Positions 1 to 11,438 of a DNA stretch of 64,000 nt are shown piece after piece. Numbering within the stretch: position 1 is the stretch's first letter; every line of letters starts with the position of its first letter. Position numbers and translations under genes: made by a program. The DNA comes from Plotosus lineatus (taxonomy: Eukaryota > Chordata > Actinopteri > Siluriformes > Plotosidae). Location: assembly GCA_024760905.1 (NCBI GenBank), contig JALRMN010000028.1:155001-219000 (forward strand), given 5' to 3'. The notes under the pieces were generated by a model. It was not told the DNA's origin. It was given only the letters and a program-made list of their open reading frames with translations, and searched no databases.

Positions 1-2010
1 GACTCGACTATCTTCAGGAGCTTGGTGGGACATCCAATCTTATGGAGGAGGGTGAAGAGGCCAGACCGACTGACCAAGTCAAATGCCTTGTTCAGATCGA
101 TGAAGGCGAGGAACAAAGGACGTCGCTGCTCACGGCACTTTTCCTGCAGCTGCTGAAGGGAGAACACCAGGTCAATGGTTGATCGCTTTGCCCGGAACCC
201 GCACTGCGACTCGGGATACACACGGTCTGCAAGTACTTGCAGGCGGTTGAGGACTACCCTTGCAAAGGCTTTCCCTACAATGCTGAGGAGAGAGATCCCA
301 CGATAGTTGTTGCAATCGCTGCGGTCACCCTTGTTCTTGTAGAGCGTGATGATCTTCACATCTCGCATGTCTTGGGGTATCGTTCCTTCTTCCCAGCACT
401 GAAGCAAAAGCTCATGGAGATGCCCAAGGAGGGAGCTCTCTTTTGCAGCCTTCACCACCTCTGAAGGGATTCCGTCACTGCCTGGTGCTTTCCCGCTAGA
501 CAGCGAGTTAATGGCCTTGCTGAGCTCTTCGATGGTAGGTGGCGAGTCGAGTTCTTCCATGGTGGGCAGTGGGATGGTGTTCTCCATGGCTGTGTCAGTG
601 ACAACATTCTCTCTGGAGTATAGCTCTGAATAGTGCTCGGCCCATCTCTCCATCTGCTCCCCACGGTCCTTGATGATGTCGCCGGAGGTGGATTTGAGGG
701 GTGCGATCTTGGGGACACTTGGTCCGAAAGCTTTTTTCATCCCCTCATACATGGCACGGGTGTTTCCACAGTCCGCAGCGGTCTGAATATCACTGCAAAG
801 CTTCAGCCAGTAGTCGTTGGCACACCTGCGGACGACCCTCTTGGCATTGTTGCGGGCTTCTCTGTAGGTGGCCAGTGATTTCTCGCATGGCTTCCTCTTG
901 TACTCAAGGAGCGCAACACCCTTGGCGGCTATGGCAGGCTCCATTACTTCAATCCCAGCCTCGAACCAGTCCTCGTTTTTCCTGACTCTCTTCCCGAAGG
1001 TGTCTGAGGTGGCCTGGTATACGGCATCGCGGATGAAGTCCCAGCGTGCTGTGGCGTTGTCTGTGGGGCAGTCTTCCAGGGCGTTGTCAATGGCCTCAGC
1101 AAAGCATTTGCGCAACTCGGGCTCTGAAGTTCTGGCAGTGTCGATGCGAGGCTGGCCCCTATGTTTGGAGCGGTGGATCTGTATGGGTCGTAGACGCACC
1201 ATGCTTCCGACCAGGGAATGGTCAGTGTCGCAGTCTGCACTATGGTAACTACGTGTGCAGAGCACTTGGTTCAGCATGGGTCTCCTGGTGATGACGAAGT
1301 CCAGCTGGTGCCAGTGCATCGACCTGGGATGTCTCCATGAAACTCTGTGGTGGGGCTTGGTGGCATAGTAGGTGTTGGTAATGGCGAGGTCATGGAAGGA
1401 GCAGAGCTCAAGTAGCCGTTGTCCATTCTCGTTGAGCTTGCCAATGCCAAAGTGTCCAATGCAGCGTGGCCAGGCGGTGCAGTCTGCTCCCACCCGGGCA
1501 TTGAAGTCTCCGAGCAGAAACAGGTTTTCCTTCACTGGTATCTCTCTGATCCTTGCCTCAAGCTCCTCGTAGAATGCATCTTTTGTCTCAGTTGTGGAGC
1601 AGAGTGTTGGGGCGTAGGTGCAGAAAATGTGTACAGGTCCGGAGGAGGTGGTGAGTCAGAGTGAGAGGATGCGCTCGGTTCCCTGAGAAGGAGGTTCAAT
1701 TGACGACAGCAGGGAGTTGCGAATTGCGAAACCAACCCCATAGAGTCGTCGCTCGTCTGCCTCCAGGCCTTGCCAGAAGAACATGTAGTCCTTCTCCTTG
1801 AGACTGCCACTTGAAGCAAGGCGTGTCTCCTGGAGGGCGGCGATGTCGATGTTCTGCTTGGCCAGCTCACGGCTAATGATGGCGGTTTTCCTTGTGTCGT
1901 CGACTTGCTGGAGGTCATCAGTGAGGCTGGGACACATCGTTCTGACGTTCCAGGTTGCCAGCCGCAGGGCTGGCGGTTGCTTTGTCTTTTTTTTTCTGTG
2001 TTTGCCTGGT
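1..2010 (-). mobile_element. APE-type LINE (endonuclease + reverse transcriptase), cut by window edge
   Basis: Read on the minus strand, an apurinic-type endonuclease starts near 1,985 (motif ATWNVRT, then QETRLASSG), continues through GDFNARVG and DxDHSLVGS blocks, and passes into a reverse transcriptase (GKAPGSDGIPSE, NYRGISLLS, CGFRAKRST, DLNKAFDLV) that runs off position 1. The frame is open across almost the whole segment, with one TGA stop at 1,656-1,658 where relatives would be expected to have a coding codon, probably CGA. The RT catalytic box and 3' end lie outside the window. It is an autonomous non-LTR retrotransposon copy, recently inserted judging by its intactness. I have not assigned the clade. 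Confidence 0.85.
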
Positions 2011-2084
2011 GCTCAATTTTACAACAAGCCTGTCGATTTTGATCTAAGCTTCACACACCCGATGAAGCCAGCAAGTTGTAGCGT

Positions 2085-4240
2085 GTGATCAGGGTCTGCT
2101 GGGAACGTTTGGCGGAGCCCCCTGTCAGAGAGGCCTTTAACTCCCACCTCCAGCAGAGCTACAACCACGTTCCGGAGGAGGCGGGGGACATGGAATCCGA
2201 ATGGGCCATGTTTCGTGCCTCCATTGCTGAGGCGGCAGCCCATAGCTGTGGCCGTAAGGTCGTCAGTGCTTGTCGTGGCGGTAATCCCCGAACCCGGTGG
2301 TGGACACCTGCGGTGAAGGGGGCCGTCCAGCTGAAGAAGGAGGCCTATCGGGTTTTATTAGCCTGTGGGACTCCTGAGGCAGCAAACGGGTACCGGCAGG
2401 CCAAACGTGCTGCAGCCGAGGCTGTCGCAGATGCAAAATCTCGGGCGTGGGAGGAGTTCGGTGAGGGCCTGGAGAGTGATTATCGGTTGGCCTCAAAAGG
2501 TTCTGGGCCACCATCCGGCGCCTCAGGAGGGGAAGCAGTTCTTCACAAACACTGTTTACGGTGGAGGTGGGGAGCTGCTACGTTGACTGGGGATGTTGTT
2601 GAGAGGTGGAGGGAATACTTTGAAGACCTTCTCAATCCCACCAACACGCCCTCCATGGAAGAGCAAGACCCTCGGGGTTCGGGTGAGGGTCCGCCCATCA
2701 CTGGAGTGGAGGTCACTGAGGTTGTCAAAAAGCTCCTTAGTGGTCGAGCTCCGGGTTGGGCGAGATCCGCCCGAATATCTCAGGGCTCTGGATGTTGTAG
2801 GACTGTCTTGGTTGACGCGTCTCTGCAACATCGCGTGGTCATCAGGGGCTGTACCTCTGGATTGGCAAACTGGGGTGGTGGTCCCAATTTTTAAGAAGGG
2901 GGACCGGAGGGTGTGTTCCAATTATCGGGGAATTACACTCCTCAGCCTACCTGGGAAAGTCTATGCAGGGGTACTAGAGAGGAGGATCCGACCGATAGTC
3001 GAACCTCGGATTCAGGAGGAACAATGTGGTTTTCGTCCTGGCCGCAGCACTCTTGACCAACTCTATACGCTCCACAGGATTCTGGAGGGGGCATGGGAGT
3101 TTGCCCAATCCGTCCACATGTGCTTTGTGGATTTAGAGAAGGCTTTCGACCGTGTCCCTCGAAAGATCTTGTGGGGTGTACTCCGAGAGTACGGCGTTCC
3201 GGATCCGTTGCTACGAGCTATTCGGTCGCTGTATCACCGGAGCCAGAGTTTGGTCCGTATTGGTAACAGCAGCTCGGATTCGTTTCCAGTGGGAGTTGGA
3301 GTCCGCCAAGGCTGTCCTTTGTCACCGATTCTGTTCATAATTTTCATGGACAGAATTTCTAGACGCAGTCGAGGCGATGAGGGGTTCTGGTTTGGTGGCC
3401 ATCGGATATCGTCTCTGCTTTTTGCGGATGATGTTGTCCTTTTGGCTTCATCAAGTCGGGCCCTCCAGCTCTCATTGGAGCGATTCGCAGCTGAGTGCGA
3501 AGCAGCCGGGATGAAGATCAGTACCTCCGAGGCCATGGTTCTCAGTCGGACAATGGTGGAATGCACCCTCCGGGTCGGGAATGAGGTCCTGCCCCAAGTG
3601 GAGGAGTTTAAGTATCTTGGGGTCTTGTTTACGAGTGAGGGAAGGATGGAGCGAGAGATTGACAGACGGATCGCTGCAGCCTCTGCTGTTAAGCGGTGCC
3701 TGTACCGGTCCGTCGTGGTGAAAAAGGAACTGAGCCGCAAGGCGAAGCTCTCAATTTACCAGTCGATCTACGTTCCAACCCTCACCTATGGTCACGAGCT
3801 TTGGGTAATGACCGAAAGAACAAGATCACGGATACAAGCGGCTGAAATGAGCTTTCTTCGCCGGGTGGCGGGGTTCTCCCTTAGAGATAGGGTGAGAAGC
3901 TCCGCCATCCGGGAGAGCTTCGGAGTAGATCCGCTGCTCCTCCGCATTGAGAGGGGCCAGTTGAGGTGGCTCGGGCATCTGGTCAGAATGCCCCCCGGAC
4001 GCCTCCCTGGTGTGGTGTTTCGGGCATGTCCAACCGGGAAGAGACCCCGGGGTCGACCTAGAACACGTTGGAGGGACTATGTCTCTTGGCTTGTCTGGGA
4101 CCGCCTCGGTGTCCCGCCGGGAGAGTTGGAGGAAGTAGCTCAGGAGAGGGATGTCTGGACCTCTTTGCTAAGGTTGCTGCCCCCGCGACCCGACCCTGGA
4201 CTAAGCGGAAGAAGATGAGATGAGTTTACATGAAATAAAT
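2085..4240 (+). mobile_element. 5'-truncated LINE with reverse transcriptase (family B, copy 1)
   Basis: This abuts the previous LINE in the opposite orientation. It begins inside the linker between endonuclease and RT, so it is 5' truncated, the usual result of target-primed reverse transcription. The RT has NYRGITLLSLPGK, CGFRPGRSTLDQ, DLEKAFDRVPR, RQGCPLSP and the catalytic FADD at 3,421-3,432. A C-terminal RGRPRTRWRDYV block follows, and the frame ends at 4,216-4,218. Frameshifts near 2,500, 2,575 and 2,755 break the N-terminal part, while 2,760-4,218 is one open frame. The tail is GATGAGATGA-like. A longer copy of the same family lies on the minus strand at 20.35-23.69 kb. Confidence 0.85.
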
Positions 4241-4785
4241 TGACCAGTGACGAGAGATTCGGTGAATGTTTGGTTTTGTAATTTTGCAGCATGTGAGACA
4301 AAATTGCACAGCCAGAAATAGACTGTATTAATTAATGTATGAATGTATAAATATATTTTATTTAATAGAGAATTCAAAGCTAATAAATTTTTATTGCTTA
4401 CAGTATTTTGGTCTGTTTTGCTTGCAAAGTTTGGGACCTGCTCAAGATGTGAGTTTTTTTTTTGTTTTGTTTTGTTTTTTCCTTCTTTTTTTCTTCACTA
4501 TTTTAATAAAATGCATCTTCTGGATCATTGTAATTTTGTTTCTTTTAAATAATTTAAAATTTGTTGTACAGATACTTTAAACATCTGCAATTTATGTATG
4601 GCTGAAATTTTGGAATTCTGACCAATAAAAAAGTTTAAAGTAAACTCTAGACTAATCCACAAGAAATGAAATGAAAGAATTTAAATCCACATTTCAAGCT
4701 TTTAGCGTTGTGTCTGTTGTTACACTTTAATGTATGTGCCAGAGCTTCAGAGTTACTAAATAGAGACTGGCTGTGTTTAAAACTC
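4241..4785. other. AT-rich spacer
   Basis: AT-rich sequence with T-runs (4,453-4,493) and no coding block, tRNA head or repeat tail that I recognise. Confidence 0.4.
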
Positions 4786-5041
4786 ATTCATTCATCCATT
4801 TTCTGTACCACTTAATCCCAATAAGGATCACAGGGAGGCTGGAGTCCATCTCCGCTGACTCTGGGCAAGGACAAAGTACACCCTTGAAAGCTGATCGGGC
4901 CATCGCAGGGCAGAAACCCGCTGACGGCTATGCAGCTCCACTTTATGAAAGTCAGCGATGGTTCTTTTACATGAACCTCCCACCACAGACGGTAAGAGAC
5001 ATGGCTTGCCTTTGATAACCCAGTTAGCCGCTCTGGGGTCA
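4786..5041 (-). mobile_element. SINE with L2-like tail, 5' truncated
   Basis: Minus-strand copy of the local SINE. Its L2-like 3' tail (complement of CATTTTCTGTACCACTTAAT) is at the left, and the shared body (complement of AAAGTCAGCGATGGTTCTTT and TGATAACCCAGTTAG) is at the right. The tRNA-like head is missing. Confidence 0.75.
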
Positions 5042-5234
5042 TCTGCTGATGGTTACTATTAGAAGTAGTTATTAATTCACATGAAGCTGTATGTAGTGGT
5101 GGGATGTCCCTGTACTTTGATAGGCATTAATTCGTAGTTAAAAGTTACCTGGACCAACGAACTCCAGAAGATGTGAAGTCACAACACGACAGTGTATTTC
5201 ATCTGGAGCCTCTGAAAAACAACTCGCTCATTTA

Positions 5235-5525
5235 CTTAATTGCTTAATGGTACTTCTAGGGTCGCTGGGAAGCTGAAGCTACTGACACCGGGAAAAGGCA
5301 GAGTACACCCTGAATAGCTTACTACAATATCATCTGGCAGCACACAACCAATCCCACTTACACCTGGTACAGCCTGTGAGCTGAATGTGCATGTCTTTGT
5401 ATTGTGGGAGGAAACCCACGTAAGCACATGGAAACTCCATACAGAAACATCCGAACCCAGGACATAAATCTAGGACTTTCATTCTGTGGTGGACATGCTA
5501 CCTTGTCTGACTCTGCCACGAGTAG
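5235..5525. mobile_element. L2-like retroposon tail fragment
   Basis: Contains the phrase run common to fish L2-type 3' regions: TTGTGGGAGGAAACCCA, GGAAACTCCATACAGAAA, CCGAACCCAGGAC. There is no intact coding sequence. Its exact limits and family are uncertain. Confidence 0.5.
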
Positions 5526-5775
5526 ATTTAAAGTACAACGAATGCATATCAGTAGCAGGTATGAAGGAGGCCTGTACAGTAAATATCGTATCCAGTTTCC
5601 CTTCATCTGCTTAATGCTCAATTTGACATTGTGAACTAAATAAGTCATGGAAATAAATACATCTGTTGAACTCATATTTTAAAAATGTTTTACAGTCAGT
5701 AGTTGGTTTAAAAAAAAGATTAGATCAGTCAACTACAATTAGGTAAATCTATTAAGTTGTATATTTGAACCACTT

Positions 5776-6140
5776 GACCCGGGCAGTGGTGGTCTAGTGG
5801 TATAGGGCGGAGGATCGCTGATCCTAAGGTTGGGGGTTTGAGTCCCTACAAGGTTGTTACTGTCCCCCCCAGTGCAGCTATCTGGGTTATCAAAGGCGGG
5901 CCATGTCTCTCATGTCTATGGTGTGAGGCATGTAAAAGAACCATTGCTGATTTTCGAAACTAATAGGCTGCAAAGCCGTCAGCGTGTTTCTGTCCCTTGC
6001 TAAAGGGTTGTTACAGGAAGGGCATCCAATGTTAAAAAACAACCAAAAAAAAAAAAACATGCCAAATCAAATGTGCAAATCAGATGATTCGCTGTGGCGA
6101 CTCCCGAGAAAAGGGAAAAAGCCGAAAGGAAGAAAGAAAG
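5776..6140 (+). mobile_element. Full-length tRNA-headed SINE (tail type A) with target duplication
   Basis: The head has a box A-like TGGTCTAGTGG and a box B-like GGTTTGAGTCC, typical of a tRNA-derived Pol III promoter. A body (GATAACCCAGTTAG-like, AACCATTGCTGA) and a tail (CTGTGGCGACTCCCGAG to GCCGAAAGGAAG) follow. A 13-bp target site duplication ATTTGAACCACTT flanks it at 5,763-5,775 and 6,141-6,153. It is non-autonomous. Its tail matches the 3' end of the local RTE-like LINEs, so it is probably mobilised by them. Confidence 0.9.
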
Positions 6141-6325
6141 ATTTGAACCACTTCATCCACAGCTGTTTACAGTACTGACATCTGCTGGACTATAAACCCT
6201 CCCCCACTGTTCCTGATTCAGTTAAGAATAAAATATTTAATTTACATTAGATAACTTTGTGTCATTTCAATGTGAGAATTTAGTTTCTGCAAATAATGTG
6301 GTATAGTGCTGTAGTGGGGATAGTT

Positions 6326-6403
6326 GAGGGATAGTGTGTATAGTGTATACTGTATGTGAATGTAGAGGGATAGTGTGTATAGTGTATACTGTATGTGAAT
6401 GTA
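6326..6403. repeat. Two copies of a 39-bp tandem repeat
   Basis: Two adjacent, essentially identical 39-bp units beginning GAGGGATAGTGTGTATAGTG run directly into the RTE-like LINE fragment, whose own sequence GAGGGATAGTGAGTAT resembles the start of the unit. The array may have grown from the LINE end by slippage. Confidence 0.8.
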
Positions 6404-6625
6404 GAGGGATAGTGAGTATATTGGTAGTAGGATGCTGAGGTTGGAACTATCAGGCAGAAGGCTGAGAGGAAGACCAAAGAGAAGATTTATGGATGTGGTG
6501 AAGGAGGACATGAAGGTAGTTGGTGTAAGAGTAGAAGATGCAGAGGATAGGGTGAGATGGAGACAGATGATTCGCTGTAGCAACCCCTGAAGGGAACACC
6601 TGAAAGGAGAAGAAGAAGAAGAAGA
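6404..6625 (+). mobile_element. RTE-like LINE, 3' end only
   Basis: Encodes the C-terminal block seen in other local copies (SEYIGSRMLRLEL, RPK-RRFMDVVKEDMK, EDAEDRVRWRQMI) and ends in the CGAC/CAACCCCTGAAGGGA tail plus a GAAGAAGAAG run. It is heavily 5' truncated. Confidence 0.85.
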
Positions 6626-6634
6626 AGGTGGTGT

Positions 6635-6925
6635 GTAGTGGTGAGTCTGCCTGCCTCATAGCATGAAGGTAGTTCTCTGTGCATTGTGATTGTTCTCCGT
6701 GTGTTTCTGAAAGTTTTCTTCGAATACTCCAATTTCTTTTCACAGACCAAACACGTGACTGTTAGGCTCATTAGCTGTTCCAGATTGCCCTGAGTTACGA
6801 GTGTGAATAGTTGTGTGTGTCGACCTGCGATGGGCTAGCAAGAAGTTCGGGGTGTACAACACCTATTCCAAGATTTGGCTCAGATAGACTCCAGCCTCCC
6901 TACAACCCTGGTAAGCGGCGCAGCA
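6635..6925 (+). mobile_element. L2-like retroposon fragment
   Basis: Degenerate fish L2-type 3' region: a GTAGTGGTGAGTCTGCCTGC start, GTGTGAATAGTTGTGTGTGT, CCTGCGATGGGCTAGC, and a GGTAAGCGGCGCAGCAAATG end. No coding potential remains. Confidence 0.55.
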
Positions 6926-7079
6926 AATGAATAATATTTCTGTTCAAGAAATGACAACAGTTTGCTTGCAAATATACACAGAATGTGTTTGCTGTGGAGA
7001 GGAGGATGTTCTCTCCTCTACATTCTTATCTAATGTGTCCTTTTGGCTGTCAAAGAATTTGTGAAGTGAGATTGGTTAA

Positions 7080-10000
7080 ACTGTCATCAGAGGTTTATAT
7101 ATGTGAGGCAGTCCACCAAATGTAGGTGCTTGTTGTACGGACTACTTTCGAGAAAATAGCCAAAAAAGTAAAAATGGTCATTTTTTATCGAAATTTGGAT
7201 TTTTACATAAACTATTAAAACAAGTATTCAATTATCACTTGCTCAAGTGAAATTTACTTAAAATCTCACGAAAAATATATTTTTTCCCCCCATGTTTCTG
7301 ACGAGTAGCCTCATAAAACTAGATAAAAAAATCAGTAGCAAAACTTACCATTTTTTGTTGCAATTATTCACCAAGTTTGGTGCAAGACACACTATAATCC
7401 ATACACCAGAAGAACGATCGTGTGGTCGTCTCTCCATATTGGATACTGTTTTGATATTAAAATCCCATTTCAGTGAATAAAATAAAGGTTATGAAGATGA
7501 TATGCACGTAAACAATGCAGGCTTGTTGCTAAGGAAGATTAGAAAAGAGCACACTGATTGGTCAGCTCGGGCTTGCACATACACAATGCACGTCACACGT
7601 TAACTTCCGGGTTTTCCTGAATGCAGAACTTGTCTCCGGCTTTCTCTTCTCATCATTAAGTTTATTTATAAGATTGTGAATACACGTCATTTCCGAAAAA
7701 GGAGAGTAAAATGTCGTCTGTGATGTCTAGCAGCATTAGTATCGCTCGGATGTTAAATTCAACGCGAGAATTGAGCTTTGACGATGCCGGAATGCTTATC
7801 GTTCTTGAAGATTATTTAGCCAGTGAGCATTTTTCTCTGCATGCAAAATTTGATGATGGAAATGTTTTGATTATTTTATTTGTCAGTAATCTTGTCTAGA
7901 CTGGACATGCTGGATCGTGAGTTGTTTAGTTTTGTACGGAAATTGGTCAAGACTGAAAAAATACTTAAATGTTTCATTCCTTTTACAGATGAACAAACTG
8001 ATGATGCTGATGATGCTGATGCCAGCTATGTTGAAGATTTTGATTTTGATATTGATGAAGAGGCAGCTCTTAATACAAGTGTGCATGAGTCAGCTGGTTG
8101 TGTTTCTGGTGATGTGATTCCTTCTGCTAAGCGGGATGATAATGATGATGAAGTTCATCATTGTGTTGATGAAGCTACCCTCTTGGTGGAAGCATCATTT
8201 GATTTTGTCAAGATGGAACGCTGTAAAAACCACTGTCATTGTCATCTCTATCTCAATCCAGACACAAATGAAAAAAGAAAGATGCATTAACCAGTTCACT
8301 GAAAGTGAGCAATATGAAATCAGGCAAGTATTTTGAAATTGTTATGTTTAATAGTGAATCTACAGTTCATACAGAGATCTTGTAACAGGTACCTGCATGG
8401 TCTCAGAAATGACACATTATTCAGGTTCATAGAAAAAGTAAAATTTTATAATGAGTCCTTAATGTAAATTTGTCATTTATTTTTAAATAAATATATTTTT
8501 AGATATCATGTCTATTTAAACTAAAAGCCAGAGTTCAAGAGTTCAGTTGATAAACAAAAATTTTGCTAATGCTGCTTCTGAAAATTTAGCATCAAGCATC
8601 AGTGGTTTTTGATTATTATTGTCTAATAGTAGCCTACATTCTGTGTTACAGGATGACCATACAAGAGCTGACACCTTTTGAGAGAGACGTAATTCTCCTG
8701 GAAATGATCAGCGTGCGCTTGAATGATTCTAAACAAACCATGGGCAGCAAAAAGGCCGAACAATTTGATCGCGTCCACACGTGCATACGCTGGTTTTACT
8801 GTGGGCACAAATGCATATGCCGTGACACATTCATCTTCTTGATGGAGACCTGCAAAGCCAAAATAACAAAATTGAAGGAGCAGTATCATAAGCATGGATT
8901 TGTACCGATGAGAAAAAAAAAACTGGTTATTTTGACCATCCTATTCTGTATCAACCCTGATGATGACATGGCAGTTCTATCCATTAACTGTTTCCCATTT
9001 CTTTCAGGTGGACTGCAGAACAATACCAAGAAAGCCTTGACTCTGGAGGAGCTACAAAACTTTGTTCGATTTGTCCTCAACTTTCATGAGGAGCAAGGCA
9101 TTGTGTTGTGTGGCAGGATACCAGGTTTCACTCGAACAGATATCAAAGTTTTACCCAGTTCTCTAAGGCCAGGGTGGGGAGACTCTACTGTGATTCAGCC
9201 CTTAAAGCAGATGAGCGTGCCATGGGACTGTCCACATTCCAGAAAATGTGGATTAAACTTCTTCCATATGTTGTTATAGCAAGGCCTGCAAGTGACCTTT
9301 GTTGGACATGCCAGAAAAGCAATAACCTGATTGTAAAAAATGTAAGTTTAGCATTGTTTATTGATTATGAATCTCTTGAAATCAAGTAAGTCACAATCTG
9401 AATGGCCTAGAATGTGTCTATCTCAAGGCACGCCCTGATCAGTTCAAGTAACATGACTTACACTTGTGGTATAATCGAAAAAGAAAATGTATCCAGTGCT
9501 ACAAATAGGAGAAAAGGAATTGATGTTTGTGTATATAAATTTTTCAGGTGAATGTGCCAGAAGAAGAAAAGAGTGCTGTTTTGAAGAAGCAGGAATATCA
9601 TCTTTTCATTACCCCGACAGAACGGTACTTTTAACTGCCAGATGTGTGCAGAGTCTAAGACGGTTGCTTCTGCATTGAACATTACAAAGCTAACTAAGAC
9701 TGTGCCATGCTCCAGAGAAACTGCTTTCCATTATTCCTTCGATTTTGCTCAACAAGTTCATTTTTTTTTGTAACCCAATGCAGCCTGGTCCTATTTATTT
9801 TAAGACACCCAGTAAATGTGCCATCTTTGGGGTCAATGCTGAAGGCCTCCCCTCCCAAGTGAATTACTTGATAGATGAGGGCAGTTCATGTGGAAAAGGG
9901 TCAAATGTTGTGGTCAGTCTTGTATATTATTTCCGTGAGACATATGGGATTGGGGAGACATACTTACAGCTCAATGCTGATAACTGTTCTGGCAAAAATA

Positions 10001-10499
10001 AGAACAATACCATGATCTTTGCTGGCGTACGTTAGTGGGATTACACCAGAAGACATCGATCCACTTCCTTTTTGCTGTACACACCAAATTTGCTCCAGAT
10101 TGGTGCTTTGGTTTGCCGAAGAGGACATTCCGGAACACATATGTATCATCACTGGCTGAAATAGGTAATGTTGTTGAAAGGTCTACAGAAAAGGGTATCA
10201 ACCTGTACCACGTGACCGGTGATGAGCAGGGTACAGTCTTTGACTGTATGTATCTTACGAGGGTACATATCTTACGACTGGGTAACTTTCCTTTCTGAGT
10301 TTTTCTGCAAGTTTCCTGGCCTGAAGAGTGTCCATCACTTTTGTTTTGAGCAGGACAAGCCAGGTACACTGAAATACAAGGAATTTACCATCAGTGATGA
10401 AAAGACTTTTAATATCCTGAAAAATCTTCCACACCAGGATGCCAGGCCAAAAGTAATAGACCCAAAGGAACTTGATCCAGCTCAAAAAGCTTACTTGTA
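7080..10499 (+). pseudogene. Broken transposase-like gene (ADNC-GKNKNN type, probably DUF7869), 5' part
   Basis: Exon-like blocks on the plus strand: a start at 7,711 (MSSVMSSSIS), an acidic Asp-rich stretch at about 7,989-8,180 behind a TTTTACAG acceptor, a Cys/His-rich CKNHCHCH, and a block 8,650-8,930 with YCGHKCICRDTFIFL. Further blocks are KADERAMGLSTFQK-WIKLLPY with DLCWTC (9,206-9,330), HYSFDFAQQVH (9,730), and the signature LNADNCSGKNKNN at 9,970-10,010. Fish and cnidarian genomes carry many copies of this protein type, and I believe its signature domain is DUF7869. Frames are broken in several places. The upstream 7,080-7,710 has a diverged relative at 24.38-25.04 kb. The gene is interrupted at 10,499 by the provirus and resumes at 19,059. 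Confidence 0.7.
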
Positions 10500-11063
10500 T
10501 GTAAGAATTTTGATGTAATTGTGCCTCTGGGTTTGTAAATGCGCGGCCTCGGATCATGGATCTTGGGTGACTGACGTTTAACCCAGCCCAACAATGAATG
10601 CCTGCATGAGAACTTGTATTTTCCCTTTTTTGCTGTGTATCCTTTGAACTTTAGTGACCTCATGTTTTAGCAGGAGTCTTACTTCTAAGCAGTAGAAAAA
10701 TAACCCCTTTTACCCTTTTCATGGCAATATGAGGCCATGTGAAGGATACTGCGAGAGAAGTAGGAATGTAGATAATGAAACCTGAAAACGTCCAAGGACA
10801 GTCTCAGGGTGATAAGAAAGTACATTCTTACAAGCCTAATGTTATCTCCTACTAGATATTAACCACATTTTCTCTTCTTACTCTGTGTTCATGTACAAAT
10901 AACCCCCGCTCACATTGTACGATGAGCAGCGGAGGAATAAACCAGATTGATTTCACTCGTGTGGTTCGTTGTCTGTTGCCCCCGAAGCGCTTCCAGACGT
11001 TGAGATACAGGAATCCAGATCGTGCAGATTTAACTAGGAACTTCTACTGAGAAAATTCCTACA
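10500..11063 (+). repeat. 5' LTR of provirus
   Basis: Begins TGTAAGAATTTTGATG and ends ATTCCTACA. It carries an AATAAA signal in GGAGGAATAAACC (about 10,932). The position matching the 3' LTR TATAAATA reads TACAAATA here, so the likely TATA box carries a T-to-C change. Same length as the 3' LTR. Confidence 0.95.
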
Positions 11064-11066
11064 ATT

Positions 11067-11084
11067 TGGTGACCCTGACGTGAT
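11067..11084 (+). promoter_or_regulatory. Primer binding site, tRNA-Trp-like
   Basis: TGGTGACCCTGACGTGAT starts 3 nt after the LTR. From general knowledge of the vertebrate tRNA-Trp 3' end, 17 of 18 bases would pair (one C-to-T difference). Reverse transcription would start here. Confidence 0.85.
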
Positions 11085-11149
11085 ACTCCTGATCAGGTAA
11101 GACAAGATTTGTTTGACTACCTGATTAGCAGTATCTGAGCGTCTGTTAT

Positions 11150-11335
11150 CCCCTTTCTAGAAGGGATGGTTATCCCCTTTTCATAAGGGACGGTTATCCT
11201 CAGTTGCTATAACTGGGATGGTTATCCTCATTTGCTATAACTGGGACGGTTATCCTCAGTTGCTATAACTGGGACGGTTATCCTCAGTTGCTATAACTGG
11301 GACGGTTATCCTCAGTTGCTATAACTGGGAAGAGC
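11150..11335 (+). repeat. Tandem 28-bp hairpin array in proviral leader
   Basis: About seven units of roughly 28 bp, each starting GGTTATCC and containing a short inverted repeat. The first two use CCCTT/AAGGG arms with different loops. The last five (11,189-11,328) use CAGTT-GCTAT-AACTG. The arms change together between units, so pairing is kept. It lies between the primer binding site and gag, where packaging signals or translation elements usually sit; function unknown. Confidence 0.85.
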
Positions 11336-11438
11336 GCTATACAAAAACAAAAAACTAAAAACGAAAGAAAAAAAAGGTGCACCTGTATTCCTGTATGCCA
11401 ACGTATTTTTTTGTTGTTTTGTTGTTAGAGGGTAAACA

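Noticed and set aside
5776..5850. Functional tRNA gene
   Set aside because: It has box A-like and box B-like signals but no cloverleaf, and continues into a SINE body and tail with a target duplication; the same head recurs many times.
10409..10663. Minus-strand open frame repeated at 18,452-18,658
   Set aside because: It lies wholly inside the two LTR copies and repeats only because the LTRs are identical; no sign of a protein.
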